A stretch of 64,000 nt of DNA from Rhodoplanes sp. (GTDB lineage Bacteria; Pseudomonadota; Alphaproteobacteria; Rhizobiales; Xanthobacteraceae), in contig NZ_JACAAX010000002.1 of the NCBI RefSeq assembly GCF_013377085.1, forward strand, positions 186,001 to 250,000, in the 5' to 3' direction. Under the pieces are notes generated by a model. It did not search any database, was not told where the DNA came from, and was given only the letters and a program-made list of their open reading frames with translations. The position numbers were made by a program, and so were the translations under genes. This document shows positions 28,137-37,560 of the stretch, in pieces. Each line of letters begins with the position of its first letter. Position 1 is the first letter of the stretch.

Positions 28137-29366
28137 ATGTCCATGACGCCCGCCGCCCGCGTGCCTTCGCCTTCGTCCGGAAGGCCGCTCGACACACGCT
28201 CGCCCTTCGTCCGGCTGACCGAGCTTCTGGCCGGCAGCGATCCCGGCCGCGCGCCCATAAACCTGTCGATCGGCGAGCCGCAGCACCCGGTGCCGAGCTT
28301 CGTCGCCGCCGCGCTCGTCTCCGACATCGCCTCGCTCGGCCGCTACCCGGCCGGCAAGGGCACGGACAGCTTCCGGGCCGCCGCGGCCGCCTGGCTGACG
28401 CGGCGCTACGACCTGCCGCGCCCGGTCGATCCGGCTAGCGAGCTTCTGGTCCTGTGCGGCACCCGCGAGGGGCTGTTTCTCGGCGCGATCGCCGCCAAGC
28501 GTCATGTCGAGGCGACGCGCACCCGCCCGACCGGGCGGCCCGCCATCCTGGTGCCGAACCCGTTCTACGCCGCCTATCCGGCCGGAGGCACCGCGGCCGA
28601 ATGCGACGTCGTCTATGTGCCGGCCTTCGAGCACACCGGCTTCCTGCCCGACCTCGACGCGCTCGACGAGGCGCTGCTCGCCCGCACGGTCGCCTTCTAC
28701 ATCGCCTCGCCGGCCAATCCGCAGGGCGCCGTCGCCGATCTCGCCTATCTGTCGCGGCTGCTGGCGCTGGCGCGCCGTCACGGCTTCCTGGTGTTCGCCG
28801 ACGAATGCTACTCGGAGATTTATACGCGCCACGCGCCGCCCGGCATCCTGCAGGCGGCCGGACGCGACTTCTCCAACGCCGTGGTGTTCCAGTCGCTGTC
28901 GAAGCGATCGAACCTGCCGGGGCTGCGGGTCGGCTTCGCGGCCGGCGACGCGGCGTTCCTGCAAAAATTCCTCGATCTGCGCAACGTCGCCGCCCCGCAG
29001 GTGCCGGTGCCGTCCCAGATCGTCGCGGCCGCGGCATACGGCGACGAGGCTCACGTCGAGGAGAACCGCCGCCTCTACGCGCGAAAATTCGATCTCGCCG
29101 ACCAGATCGTCGGCGACCGCTACGGCTACGTGCGGCCGGCCGGCGGCTTCTATCTGTGGCTCGACGTCGCCGCGCTCGGCGGCAGCGAGGCCGTGACACT
29201 GCGGCTGTGGCGCGAGGCCGGCGTGCGGGTTCTGCCTGGACGCTACATCGCCCGCGACCAGGCCGACGGCAGCAATCCGGGGGCCGACTATATCCGGATC
29301 GCCATGGTGCAGGACGAGGAGACCACGGCCGAGGCGTTGCATCGCCTCGTCGCCGTGCTGGGCTGA
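28137..29366 (+). CDS. Class-I/II PLP aminotransferase (DapC / succinyldiaminopimelate aminotransferase-like)
   Basis: This 409-residue aminotransferase has [14 protein letters not shown] near the N-terminus, ITSPANPQG-type ([15 protein letters not shown]) and the PLP lysine in [17 protein letters not shown] (about residues 255-271). The family includes N-succinyl-LL-diaminopimelate aminotransferase of lysine and peptidoglycan precursor synthesis, and its place just before ftsK fits that. The substrate is not proven. ATGs at 28137 and 28143 are both possible starts. It is followed 52 bp later by ftsK. Confidence 0.87.
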   Translation: MSMTPAARVPSPSSGRPLDTRSPFVRLTELLAGSDPGRAPINLSIGEPQHPVPSFVAAALVSDIASLGRYPAGKGTDSFRAAAAAWLTRRYDLPRPVDPASELLVLCGTREGLFLGAIAAKRHVEATRTRPTGRPAILVPNPFYAAYPAGGTAAECDVVYVPAFEHTGFLPDLDALDEALLARTVAFYIASPANPQGAVADLAYLSRLLALARRHGFLVFADECYSEIYTRHAPPGILQAAGRDFSNAVVFQSLSKRSNLPGLRVGFAAGDAAFLQKFLDLRNVAAPQVPVPSQIVAAAAYGDEAHVEENRRLYARKFDLADQIVGDRYGYVRPAGGFYLWLDVAALGGSEAVTLRLWREAGVRVLPGRYIARDQADGSNPGADYIRIAMVQDEETTAEALHRLVAVLG

Positions 29367-29418
29367 AGGGGCGCGGCCGCGCCGTGTGGCCGCCAGGGCA
29401 GAAACGAGTGGAGTCGCC

Positions 29419-31923
29419 ATGCCCGCACTGCAGCGCCGAATCGGAGCCGCCGCCTTGCTGCCGGACGAGTTCCGCGCCGGGCTGGAGCGGCGCATCCGAC
29501 AGGCGAGCGGGCTCCTGCTGGTCGGGCTCGCCATGCTGTGCACGGCGGCGCTCGTCACCTGGTCGGTCAAGGATCCGAGCCTCAGCCACGCCACCAGCGC
29601 GCCGGTGCGCAACCTGCTCGGCGTGCCGGGCGCGATCGCGGCCGATCTGTTCATGCAGCTTTTCGGGCTCGCCACCCTGGCCCTGGTCGGTCCGGTCGCC
29701 GCCTGGGGGTGGCGGCTCGCCAATCAGCGCCGCTTCGATCGCGAGAAGTGGCGCGTGCTCGCCTGGGCGCTGGGAGCGCCGCTCGCCGCCGGATTCGCCG
29801 CGTGCCTGCCGCGCAGCGCCGCCTGGCCGTTGCCGAGCGGGCTCGGCGGCGTGGTCGGCGACGCGCTGGTGCGCAACCCCGCCGCACTGCTGCCGGCCGG
29901 CGTCGGCCCCCTGATCCTGTGCCTCCTCTACGGGGCGCTCGCGGCCGCCGCAATCCTGTTCGCCAGCGGGGTCGGATTCGCCGAGCACGACGAGGATGCG
30001 CCCGCCGCCCCCACCCGTCCCGCTCCGGCCGCACCGCCTCAGACGCGCGAGGCCGACGCCGAGGACGAGGACGAGCGCGCCTCGATTTCGATCGGCTTCG
30101 TCGTGCATTCGCTGCTCAGCCTGAAGGCGCGGGCGCTGCGGCTTCTCCGCCACGGAGTCACGGCGGGCGTTAAGCTGGCCAGATCGTCGCGCGCGCCCGA
30201 CCTCGACCATTTCGCGCTCGACCGCCGCGAGCCGCGCTTCGACGGCGAGGACGTCGACGCGGTCGAGCGCCGTGCGTTCGACGACGCGCCGCCCTTCGAC
30301 GAGGTGCCGACCGACGAGGTCGAGGACGCCGCCGACGATCCGGCGCCGAAGCGCTCGCCCAAGAAGCCGGCCGCCAAGAAGGCGCCGGCCAAGGCGAAGC
30401 CGAGCGAGTACGAGCTGCCGTCGATCAACCTGCTGGCGGCCCCCAAGGCCTCCGACCGCCACGCGCCATCGATGGAGCTGATCAAGGCCAACGAGGCGGC
30501 GCTGCAGACCGTGCTGTCCGATTTCGGCGTGCGCGGCGAGATCCTGGACGCCCACCCTGGCCCGGTCGTCACCCTCTACGAGCTCGAGCCGGCGCCCGGC
30601 ATAAAATCGTCGCGGGTGATCGGGCTCGCCGACGACATCGCCCGCTCGATGAGCGCCGTGTCGGCCCGCGTCGCCGTGGTGCCGGGCCGCAACGTGATCG
30701 GCATCGAGCTCCCCAACGCCGTGCGGGAAAAAATCTATCTGCGCGAGATGCTGGCGGCCGAGCAGTATCACGACTCCAGCGCCAAGCTGCCGCTCTGCCT
30801 CGGCAAGACGATCGGCGGCGACCCGGTGATCGTCGATCTCGCCCGCATGCCGCATCTCCTGATCGCCGGCACCACCGGCTCGGGCAAGTCGGTCGCCGTC
30901 AACACCATGATCCTGAGCCTCTTGTACCGGCTGCGGCCGGACCAGTGCCGGCTCATCATGGTCGACCCGAAGATGCTGGAGCTGTCGGTCTACGACGGCA
31001 TCCCGCATCTGCTGACCCCGGTCGTCACCGATCCCAAGAAGGCCGTGGTGGCGCTGAAATGGGCCGTGCGCGAGATGGAGAGCCGCTACAAGAAGCTCTC
31101 CAAGGTCGGGGTGCGCAACATCGACGGCTACAATGTGCGGCTCGCCGAGGCCAAGGCCAAGGGCGAGCGGCTGAGCCGCACCGTGCACACCGGCTACGAC
31201 AAGGAGAGCGGCACGGCGATCTACGAGACCGAGGAGCTCGACCTCGAGCCGCTGCCCTACATCGTGGTGGTGGTCGACGAGATGGCCGACCTGATGATGG
31301 TCGCCGGCAAGGACATCGAAGGCGCCGTGCAGCGCCTCGCCCAGATGGCCCGCGCCGCCGGCATCCACGTCATCATCGCCACGCAGCGGCCGTCCGTGGA
31401 CGTCATCACCGGCACCATCAAGGCCAACTTCCCGACCCGCATCTCCTTCCAGGTCACCTCCAAGATCGACTCACGCACAATCCTGGGCGAGCAGGGCGCC
31501 GAGCAGCTCCTCGGCCAGGGCGACATGCTCTACATGGCGGGCGGCGGCCGCATCAGCCGCGTGCACGGCCCGTTCGTGTCCGACGACGAAGTCGAGAAGA
31601 TCGTCCGCCACCTGCAGACGCAAGGGACGCCGCAATACGTCGAGGACGTCACGGTCGAGGAGCCGGAGGGCGACGGCGAGGCGGTGTTCGACGGCACCGC
31701 CATGGGCCAGGAGGGCGGCGACCTCTACCAGCAGGCCGTCCAGGTGGTGATGCGCGACCGCAAGGCCTCGACCAGCTACATCCAGCGGCGCCTGCAGATC
31801 GGCTACAACAAGGCCGCCTCGCTGATGGAGCGAATGGAGGCCGAAGGCGTGGTCGGCCAGGCCAACCACGCCGGCAAGCGCGAGATCCTGGTCGGCGAAG
31901 GCGAGGGCGCCGAGGGCTATTGA
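29419..31923 (+). CDS. ftsK: DNA translocase FtsK
   Basis: This 834-residue septal DNA pump has four hydrophobic helices in the first about 190 residues, then an acidic and Ala/Lys/Pro-rich linker (about 195-340, including [14 protein letters not shown]). The RecA-like motor has Walker [10 protein letters not shown] at about 484-492 and Walker [11 protein letters not shown] at about 613-622. The C-terminal gamma winged helix (about 770-834: [30 protein letters not shown]) reads the polarity sequences near dif. It moves chromosome ends through the division septum and activates XerCD. GTGGAG six bases upstream supports the start. The linker is short compared with E. coli FtsK. Confidence 0.96.
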   Translation: MPALQRRIGAAALLPDEFRAGLERRIRQASGLLLVGLAMLCTAALVTWSVKDPSLSHATSAPVRNLLGVPGAIAADLFMQLFGLATLALVGPVAAWGWRLANQRRFDREKWRVLAWALGAPLAAGFAACLPRSAAWPLPSGLGGVVGDALVRNPAALLPAGVGPLILCLLYGALAAAAILFASGVGFAEHDEDAPAAPTRPAPAAPPQTREADAEDEDERASISIGFVVHSLLSLKARALRLLRHGVTAGVKLARSSRAPDLDHFALDRREPRFDGEDVDAVERRAFDDAPPFDEVPTDEVEDAADDPAPKRSPKKPAAKKAPAKAKPSEYELPSINLLAAPKASDRHAPSMELIKANEAALQTVLSDFGVRGEILDAHPGPVVTLYELEPAPGIKSSRVIGLADDIARSMSAVSARVAVVPGRNVIGIELPNAVREKIYLREMLAAEQYHDSSAKLPLCLGKTIGGDPVIVDLARMPHLLIAGTTGSGKSVAVNTMILSLLYRLRPDQCRLIMVDPKMLELSVYDGIPHLLTPVVTDPKKAVVALKWAVREMESRYKKLSKVGVRNIDGYNVRLAEAKAKGERLSRTVHTGYDKESGTAIYETEELDLEPLPYIVVVVDEMADLMMVAGKDIEGAVQRLAQMARAAGIHVIIATQRPSVDVITGTIKANFPTRISFQVTSKIDSRTILGEQGAEQLLGQGDMLYMAGGGRISRVHGPFVSDDEVEKIVRHLQTQGTPQYVEDVTVEEPEGDGEAVFDGTAMGQEGGDLYQQAVQVVMRDRKASTSYIQRRLQIGYNKAASLMERMEAEGVVGQANHAGKREILVGEGEGAEGY

Positions 31924-32138
31924 GGCGCGGCGCGCCGGGCGGACTAACCCGGCGCCGGACGGCCTTCGGCCGCGAAAGAGGCTTGAGACTCGGACCCGGT
32001 TGGGGCGAGAGTGGCGGCGTGCCGCACCGGGCGACCAGGGCCGGTGCCGGGGCGGTTGCCGCGTCTCCCGGGCCGCGAAATCGCCATAGACCTGGACGAC
32101 AGGTTTTTCTCTGGGCACGGGGTGAATCGGAGATGGTC

Positions 32139-32912
32139 ATGCGGACTTCGGGGGCGGCCGCGCTGGTCGGAACCATGCTGATCGGCGTCAGCCTCGTCGG
32201 CGCCACGGCGATGGCGGCAACGCAGTCCATCCCGCTGCCGGTGCCGTCGCCCAAGCGGGTGGCGCAGGCCACCCAGCCGGCCCGGCCGCCGCTCTCGGCG
32301 CCGGCCCTCACCGGCCCGCAGACCACCGGCAACGTGGTTCCGGTCGTAGCCCCGGCGCAGCCCGGCGTGTTCAACGGCTCCCAGAAGGCGCTCGCCGACA
32401 AGGTCAGCGGCTATCTGTCCGGCATGCAGACCCTGGTCGGGAACTTCATCCAGGTCGGCCCGGACGGCGGCCGCACCGAGGGCCAGTTCTTCATCCAGAA
32501 GCCCGGCAAGGTGCGCTTCGAGTACAACCCGCCGAGCCCGATCGACGTGATCGCCGACGGCAACTCGGTCGTGGTGCGCGACCGCAAGCTCGCCACCCAG
32601 GACCTCTATCCGCTGTCGCAGACGCCGCTGCGCTACCTGCTGGTCGAGAAGATCGACCTGATGAAGGACACCAACCTGGTGTCGGTGTCGGCCGACGACG
32701 TGTTCGTCACCGTCGTCATCGAGGAGAAGCAGGCGCTCACCGGCACGCACAAGCTGATGATGATGTTCGGCGCCAAGGACTACCAGCTCCGCCAGTGGAC
32801 CGTGACGGACCCGCAGGGCTACGACACCACGGTCGCGGTCTACAATCTCGACCCCGCCAAGAAGCCCGACCCCGGCATGTTCAAGATCAATTACGAGCGG
32901 ATCCTGCAGTAG
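32139..32912 (+). CDS. lolA: Outer-membrane lipoprotein carrier protein LolA family
   Basis: This 257-residue periplasmic chaperone has a signal peptide ending near ATAMAATQS, a Pro-rich linker (about 30-75), then the LolA half-barrel. Landmarks are VSGYLSGMQTLVGNFIQVGPDGG, GQFFIQKPGKVRFEYNPPSPIDVIADGNSVVVRD and QWTVTDPQGYDTTVAVYNL. It ferries lipoproteins from the inner to the outer membrane. GGAG at 32129-32132 abuts the first ATG (32133) but is six bases from the second (32139), so 32139 is preferred. ftsK followed by lolA and xth is a common alphaproteobacterial order; here a toxin-antitoxin pair lies between lolA and xth. Confidence 0.9.
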   Translation: MRTSGAAALVGTMLIGVSLVGATAMAATQSIPLPVPSPKRVAQATQPARPPLSAPALTGPQTTGNVVPVVAPAQPGVFNGSQKALADKVSGYLSGMQTLVGNFIQVGPDGGRTEGQFFIQKPGKVRFEYNPPSPIDVIADGNSVVVRDRKLATQDLYPLSQTPLRYLLVEKIDLMKDTNLVSVSADDVFVTVVIEEKQALTGTHKLMMMFGAKDYQLRQWTVTDPQGYDTTVAVYNLDPAKKPDPGMFKINYERILQ

Positions 32913-32964
32913 CGGCCGTCAGTTCTGAGGCCGCGCCGACTTCAGGCGCGCACGGCCGTGGCCG

Positions 32965-33306
32965 TCAGTCGCCGGATTCTGTCTCCGTGGCTGAGTCTGC
33001 GCCCCGATAGAGAGCCTCGAAGTCACGTCCACCATAGAACACATTGACGATACGGACGGCATCTGCCTCGACCATGTAGGCGATGACGACGGTCCTCTCG
33101 AACGCGACGGTCCGCAAGCCGGGCCGCAAGTCGTCGCGCGAACGGCCTGCGCGGGGCGTCTCGCCGATGCGGTTACAGCGGTCCATGATCCGCCGGACAT
33201 ACTGCTCCGCGATCGAAGCGCTGGCGCTGGCGCGCGCGATGTACCGTAAGACATCCTCGAGGTCGGCGACCGCTTCCGGCCGATAGCGGACCGCCAACTT
33301 ACGCAT
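32965..33306 (-). CDS. RelE/ParE-family toxin
   Basis: This 113-residue toxin of the ParE fold has LAVRYRPEAVADLEDVLRYIARAS at the N-terminus and RPGLRTVAFERTVVIAYMVEADAVRIVNVFYGGRDF at the C-terminus, the usual beta-sheet core. ParE homologs poison gyrase while RelE homologs cut mRNA, and the sequence does not settle which. It overlaps the antitoxin gene by 8 bp, downstream of it. The pair lies between lolA and xth. Confidence 0.87.
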   Translation of the reverse strand: MRKLAVRYRPEAVADLEDVLRYIARASASASIAEQYVRRIMDRCNRIGETPRAGRSRDDLRPGLRTVAFERTVVIAYMVEADAVRIVNVFYGGRDFEALYRGADSATETESGD

Positions 33307-33586
33307 CGCGGCGCGACGGAACCGTCAATTGCGCGGCCAGGGTCGCGATGCGGTCTTCCACCTCGCCGGCATCGAGATCGGGGCGGGGATCGTCGAGGGA
33401 GCGGTTCACCCGGGCGCGGATCGCGGCCAGGCGTTCGGCATCTTCCAGCCGCTGCCGCTGCCAGACCCGCACGGCGTCACGAAGCGCCTCGCTCGTCGAC
33501 GCGTACTCTCCGGCCTCCACGCTGTCACGGATCGTGCGCAGCATGTCGCCCGTCATGGTGATGCTGATCTTCTCGGCCGACGGCAT
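33299..33586 (-). CDS. Ribbon-helix-helix antitoxin (ParD-like)
   Basis: This 95-residue antitoxin has an N-terminal ribbon-helix-helix DNA-binding segment (KISITMTGDMLRTIRDSVEAGEYASTSEALRDAVRVWQ), followed by a charged toxin-binding tail. It neutralises the downstream toxin and probably represses its own promoter. The start at 33586 has GGGAGAAGG six to seven bases upstream; the longer frame to 33691 is not supported. It has a TATACT -10 element on the minus strand at 33625-33630. Confidence 0.88.
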   Translation of the reverse strand: MPSAEKISITMTGDMLRTIRDSVEAGEYASTSEALRDAVRVWQRQRLEDAERLAAIRARVNRSLDDPRPDLDAGEVEDRIATLAAQLTVPSRRDA

Positions 33587-33624
33587 GCGAGGCCTTCTCC
33601 CGAATATCTCCGAGACCTTAGAGT

Positions 33625-33630
33625 AGTATA
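33625..33630 (-). promoter_or_regulatory. -10 element of the toxin-antitoxin operon
   Basis: TATACT on the minus strand lies 38 bases upstream of the antitoxin ATG, in a short AT-rich patch within GC-rich surroundings. No strong -35 is visible at 16-18 bp spacing. Confidence 0.45.
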
Positions 33631-33761
33631 AAATCCGACCAGTCGCCACGGTTCCGGACGTCCCCCTGCTCCGAAGCGGGAACCCAGGCATCTCGGACCC
33701 GAAACCGCCTTGCTCCTGCCGTCGTCCGGGCTATCAAGGGCGGCGGTAAGAGCAGGTGCCG

Positions 33762-34577
33762 ATGCCCCTCACGATCACGACCTGGAACATCAACTCGGTC
33801 CGGCTGCGGATCGATCTCGTCGCCAAGCTTCTCAAGGCGGTGCGGCCGGACGTGCTGTGCCTGCAGGAGACCAAGTGCCCGAACGACGCGTTCCCGGCGA
33901 AGCGGCTGGCGCGGCTCGGCTACACGCATGTCGCGACCAACGGGCAGAAGGGCTACCACGGCGTCGCCATCGTCTCGCGGTTGCCCTTCGAGGCGAAAGA
34001 CGCGCGCAGCTTCTGCGACAAGCAGGACTGCCGGCACGTTTCGGTGACGTTCGGCGAGCAGGCCGGGCTCAAGGATCCGGCGACGCTCCACAATTTCTAC
34101 GTCCCGGCCGGCGGCGACGAGCCTGACCCGGAGATCAACCCGAAGTTCGCCCACAAGCTGGCATTTCTCGACGAGATGCGCGCCACCGCCGGCCTGCATC
34201 CGGTCAATGGCACCCGTGCCATCCTGGTCGGCGACCTCAACGTGGCGCCGCTCGAGCACGACGTATGGAGCCACAAGCAGATGCTCAAGGTGGTGTCGCA
34301 TACGCCGGTCGAGTGCGAGAAGCTGGTCGCCGCCCAGACGGCCGGCGGCTGGGTCGACGCCATGCGGGCGAAAGTGCCGGAGAGCGAGAAGCTCTACACG
34401 TGGTGGAGCTACCGCTCCGCCGACTGGCAGGCCTCCGACCGCGGCCGCCGGCTCGACCATGTCTGGGTGAGCCCGGCGATCGGCGACCGCGTCTCGTCGA
34501 TGACGGTCGCCCGCGCGGCGCGCGGCTGGCCGCGCCCCTCCGACCATGTACCGGTGACGGTGAAGCTCGAAATCTGA
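33762..34577 (+). CDS. xth: Exodeoxyribonuclease III
   Basis: This 271-residue Mg-dependent AP endonuclease and 3'-exonuclease of base excision repair shows TITTWNINSVRLR at the N-terminus and LCLQETKCPNDAFP with the metal-binding Glu. GDLNVAPLEHDVW has the catalytic Asp-Asn pair, and RLDHVWVSP plus the terminal PSDHVPV supply the Asp-His. The ATG at 33762 (AGCAGG upstream) is preferred to the GTG at 33756. Its stop codon is inside a hairpin shared with the convergent gene. Confidence 0.94.
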   Translation: MPLTITTWNINSVRLRIDLVAKLLKAVRPDVLCLQETKCPNDAFPAKRLARLGYTHVATNGQKGYHGVAIVSRLPFEAKDARSFCDKQDCRHVSVTFGEQAGLKDPATLHNFYVPAGGDEPDPEINPKFAHKLAFLDEMRATAGLHPVNGTRAILVGDLNVAPLEHDVWSHKQMLKVVSHTPVECEKLVAAQTAGGWVDAMRAKVPESEKLYTWWSYRSADWQASDRGRRLDHVWVSPAIGDRVSSMTVARAARGWPRPSDHVPVTVKLEI

Positions 34578-34605
34578 TGCATCAGTCTACCGGACTGATG
34601 CATCA
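34575..34605. terminator. Perfect hairpin spanning both stop codons of convergent genes
   Basis: TGATGCATCAGTC (34575-34587) and GACTGATGCATCA (34593-34605) form a perfect 13-bp stem with loop TACCG. The left arm begins with the xth stop (TGA 34575-34577) and the right arm ends with the stop of the minus-strand gene (34603-34605). It is symmetric and lacks T-tracts, so it probably acts as a two-way barrier with Rho or as an RNA 3'-end stabiliser. Confidence 0.6.
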
Positions 34606-35058
34606 CCGTCCCGGATCGAGGCCGGCGCGGACCTGGGCGATGTCGTCGGCCGTCTCCATGGCGCGGGCCGCCATGTGGTCGCGCAGCCGATAGGCGGCGT
34701 CGGGGAAGCCCTCCAGCATCTTGAGGAAGAGCTGGCGCGGGATGCGCATCACCGAGGCCGGTTCGGTGGCGGTCGCGGTCACGGGCCGCACCGTGTCGAT
34801 CAGCAGGGCCAGCTCGCCGAGCAGCACGCCGGGGCCGACCGTGACGAGCGGCCCGCCGGAGCGCGGCGGATCGAGCCGGAAGGCGCCGTCCTGCACCACA
34901 TAGCCGCAGTCGGCGGCATCGCCGGCCCGGAACAGCACCTCGCCCGAGGCGAGCCCCCGGCTTTCGCAGCCGATCGCCAGAATCCGCAGCGCATTCGGCC
35001 CCAGCAGCCGGAACGTCGGGACGCTCTCCAGGAAGCCGATATCGTCTTCGATGCTCAT
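34603..35058 (-). CDS. Cyclic-nucleotide-binding (Crp-like) domain protein without DNA-binding domain
   Basis: This 151-residue protein is a single cNMP-binding fold: LASGEVLFRAGDAADCGYVVQDGAFRL, then GPGVLLGELALLIDTVRPVTATATEPASVMRIPRQLFLKML. No helix-turn-helix follows, so it is not a Crp transcription factor. It ends with a short helix (AARAMETADDIAQVRAGLD). GELALLIDTVRPVTATA occupies the phosphate-binding cassette. The ligand and partner are unknown. The start at 35058 lacks a strong ribosome site. Confidence 0.83.
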   Translation of the reverse strand: MSIEDDIGFLESVPTFRLLGPNALRILAIGCESRGLASGEVLFRAGDAADCGYVVQDGAFRLDPPRSGGPLVTVGPGVLLGELALLIDTVRPVTATATEPASVMRIPRQLFLKMLEGFPDAAYRLRDHMAARAMETADDIAQVRAGLDPGR

Positions 35059-35293
35059 GCGGTCGCGACGATGGTCCAGGCCACGGGCGGTATCACGGGG
35101 CGTCCGGCTCGACGGGGATAGGCCGACCGCGCGCCCGCCGGCCGGCCCGAAACGATAATAGAACGCATTCGACAAGAATGAATCCCGGTTTTTGCGTGTT
35201 CGCGCACTCTAACCTGTTAACGTCAGAGCGCTTTCCCTCGCGCGAACCGGGCCTGCTCGGCGCCACGGTACCGGGGTCCCGTCGGCTGGCCGA

Positions 35294-35980
35294 TCACGGC
35301 ACCAGCTTGTAGCCGCCCGCCTCGGTGACCAGGATGGCGGGATTCGCCGCGTCCCGCTCGACCTTTTGGCGCAGACGGTAAATATGCGTCTCCAGCGTGT
35401 GGGTGGTGACTCCCGAATTGTAGCCCCAGACCTCCTGGAGCAGGACGTCGCGCGACACCGGCTTCTGCCCGGCCCGGTAGAGAAACCGCAGGATCGCCGT
35501 CTCCTTCTCGGTCAGCCGCACCTTGTTGCCCTTGGGGCTGACCAGGAGCTTGGAGCTGGGGCGGAACGTGTAGGGCCCGATGGCGAACACCGCGTCCTCG
35601 CTCGCCTCGTGCTGGCGGAGCTGGGCGCGGATGCGAGCGAGCAGCACGGCGAAGCGGAACGGCTTTGGTACGTAGTCGTTGGCGCCCGACTCCAGGCCCA
35701 GAATGGTGTCCGAATCGGTGTCGTGGCCGGTCAGCATGATGATCGGCGCCTTGAAGCCGTTCTTGCGCAGGATGCGCACCGCCTCGCGGCCGTCGATATC
35801 GGGCAGGCCGACATCCATGATCACCAGGTCGAAGGGCGCGCTCTTCGCGGCCTGCACGGCCTTCGCCCCGGTGTCGACGGCGGCCGGCTCGAACTCGTCG
35901 TGCAGCGAGAGCTGCTCGACCAGGGCCTCGCGCAGCTCGGTCTCGTCGTCGACGATCAGAATCTTACTGGCATTCGGCAT
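35294..35980 (-). CDS. OmpR-family response regulator
   Basis: This 228-residue two-component regulator has a receiver domain with acidic pair DDE (near residue 12), phospho-acceptor Asp in LVIMDVGLPDIDG (about 53), Thr in MLTGHDTDSD and Lys in VPKPFRF. A winged-helix domain follows (KVRLTEKETAILRFLYRAGQKPVSRDVLLQEVWGYNSGVTTHTLETHIYRLRQKVE). No sensor kinase is nearby. It diverges from the YkuD-domain gene, a cell-wall protein and a possible target. Confidence 0.92.
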   Translation of the reverse strand: MPNASKILIVDDETELREALVEQLSLHDEFEPAAVDTGAKAVQAAKSAPFDLVIMDVGLPDIDGREAVRILRKNGFKAPIIMLTGHDTDSDTILGLESGANDYVPKPFRFAVLLARIRAQLRQHEASEDAVFAIGPYTFRPSSKLLVSPKGNKVRLTEKETAILRFLYRAGQKPVSRDVLLQEVWGYNSGVTTHTLETHIYRLRQKVERDAANPAILVTEAGGYKLVP

Positions 35981-36082
35981 CGCTGGCCTCTGGCGCACGC
36001 ACAAAACGCGACGTTGCGCGAAGTAGAGCATTCGGGGACAAAAGAGCAAGCGCCGCGAGCGGATTGTAACCAGGCCAGACCC

Positions 36083-36643
36083 TTGATTCGGCTTAACCAT
36101 CACCCGAAGCAACAAGTCCCGGCCGCATTGCGGCAGATCACCGTGGCGCCGCGCCCGGGCCGGCCGTCGCGCGGCTGGCTCACCGCCGGACCGCTGCGCC
36201 TGCCGGTGGCGCTCGGCCGCGGAGGCATCCGGGCCGACAAGCGGGAGGGCGACGGGGCGACGCCGCGCGGCGTCTTCCGGCCGGTCCGCCTGTGGTGGCG
36301 CGCCGATCGCGGTTTTCGCCCGCGCACCGCCCTGCCGGTCCGCCGCATCACCGAAAGCCTCGCCTGGTGCGAGGAGTCTTGCGACCGCCGCTACAACCGG
36401 CCATTCCGGCGCGATGCCCGCGATGCGGGCGACCGGCTGTGGCGCGACGACCGGCTCTACGACCTGGTGATCGAGCTCGACCACAACACCCGCCCGCGGG
36501 TGGCCGGCCGCGGCAGCGCCGTGTTCGTCCACGTCACGCGGGAGAATTTTGGGCCGACGGCCGGTTGCGTCGCCCTCGACCCGGCCGCCCTGCGCCGCCT
36601 GCTGGCGCTGGTGGGGCCGAAAACGCGGATCCGGATCGGCTGA
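36083..36643 (+). CDS. L,D-transpeptidase-type YkuD domain protein
   Basis: This roughly 186-residue protein carries the YkuD catalytic motif HVTRENFGPTAGCVAL (His...Gly-Cys) near the C-terminus. It also has the family signature GRGGIRADKREGDGATPRGVFRPVRLWWRADRG and YDLVIELDHNTRPR. YkuD proteins cross-link peptidoglycan or attach lipoproteins; this short, apparently signal-less form is a widespread uncharacterised subfamily. No ATG is available, so TTG at 36083 or GTG at 36143 must serve as start and the exact N-terminus is open. Confidence 0.78.
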   Translation: MIRLNHHPKQQVPAALRQITVAPRPGRPSRGWLTAGPLRLPVALGRGGIRADKREGDGATPRGVFRPVRLWWRADRGFRPRTALPVRRITESLAWCEESCDRRYNRPFRRDARDAGDRLWRDDRLYDLVIELDHNTRPRVAGRGSAVFVHVTRENFGPTAGCVALDPAALRRLLALVGPKTRIRIG

Positions 36644-36650
36644 GGCGCGC

Positions 36651-36772
36651 ACTTCACCTCTCCCCGCTGCGCGGGGAGAGGTCGGACCGCGAAGCGGTCC
36701 GGGTGAGGGGGCGCCTCCGTATCCACGAAACGCCCCCTCATCCCAACCTTCTCCCCGCCTGCGGGGAGCAGG
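36651..36772. repeat. Rhizobial-type intergenic palindrome (CTCTCCCCGC-type)
   Basis: The segment contains CCTCTCCCCGCTGCGCGG with its partner GGGGAGAGG, GGACCGCGAAGCGGTCC, and the outer pair GTGAGGGGGCG/CGCCCCCTCAT. It ends CTTCTCCCCGCCTGCGGGGAG. The nested stems are the familiar rhizobial intergenic repeat layout. It lies eight bases after the YkuD gene. Confidence 0.75.
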
Positions 36773-37560
36773 AGCGCGAGCGCCGTGCCCGAACAAGCCG
36801 AAACGTTCGCTCGGTACTCCCACAAAATCTCCTTCCCTCCCGCGACGCGCCTTTCGCGCACGGGGTTTGCCCATGACCCGTGCCCTCGGTCTTCGAAAAG
36901 CCGAGGGAGGCGGAGCGCCGGCAGGCGCTACACCTTTGTCTGCGTCCGACGGGACGCAGCGCGCATCGAAGCGTCGATGCGCACGCCTCCCGGCGCTCCG
37001 CCGCGGCGATTTTGGGCTTTCGGGCCGCGCTTGCGGCTTTGGACCGACCGAGCCCAAAACCTCTCCAGCGATGCTCCTCGCGCCCGGGTCGTCGTGCCCG
37101 GAGGGCGGAGCCCCAAAAGCCCCCGGGAGCCCGGCGGACGAGGCCGGACCCGCAGGCGCCGCATCCGCCGGCCGGATTTCCCGGAAGTTCCGGCGGCCGG
37201 TCGTTCCACACGACACCGTCGTGCGAAAAACCGGCCCGCTCCGCCGCCCGACGTCACCGGTCGACGTCCCTCGACGAGCGAGACTCTTCGAATATAGGAC
37301 TGTTTTCCGCAGCGGGGATAAGTTTCGCCGAAACCGCCGGAGCGGCGTCGTGCCTGCCGCCGCGGCGGGTGTGGTTTTCGCCGTGGCACCGCGATTTTTC
37401 GCGGCGGTAGCCCGTGGCGACCGTCACGCGAGAAACACGGCGGCACGCGTCTAGAACAGCTGGATGACCGAGGCGAAGCGTCGCTTCCTCGACAGACTGA
37501 CGAACTGTTCGGTGTACCACATAAGGTTCGGGGGGATTTCCTATACCCCGTCCAGGTGAT
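36773..37560. other. Gene-poor GC-rich segment, probably repetitive non-coding DNA
   Basis: About 790 bases with several overlapping open frames on both strands, all Arg/Pro/Ala-rich and without domains, start signals or consistent codon bias. I recall similar segments recurring in related genomes and being annotated as spurious short proteins, but this could not be checked. The final 60 bases become AT-richer (CACATAAGG, TTTCCTATACCCC) and lead into the next gene. Confidence 0.5.

Noticed and set aside
36785-37450. Short proteins encoded after the YkuD gene
   Set aside because: Several frames on both strands are equally open, with Arg/Pro/Ala-rich composition, no ribosome sites and no domain; more likely repetitive non-coding DNA.
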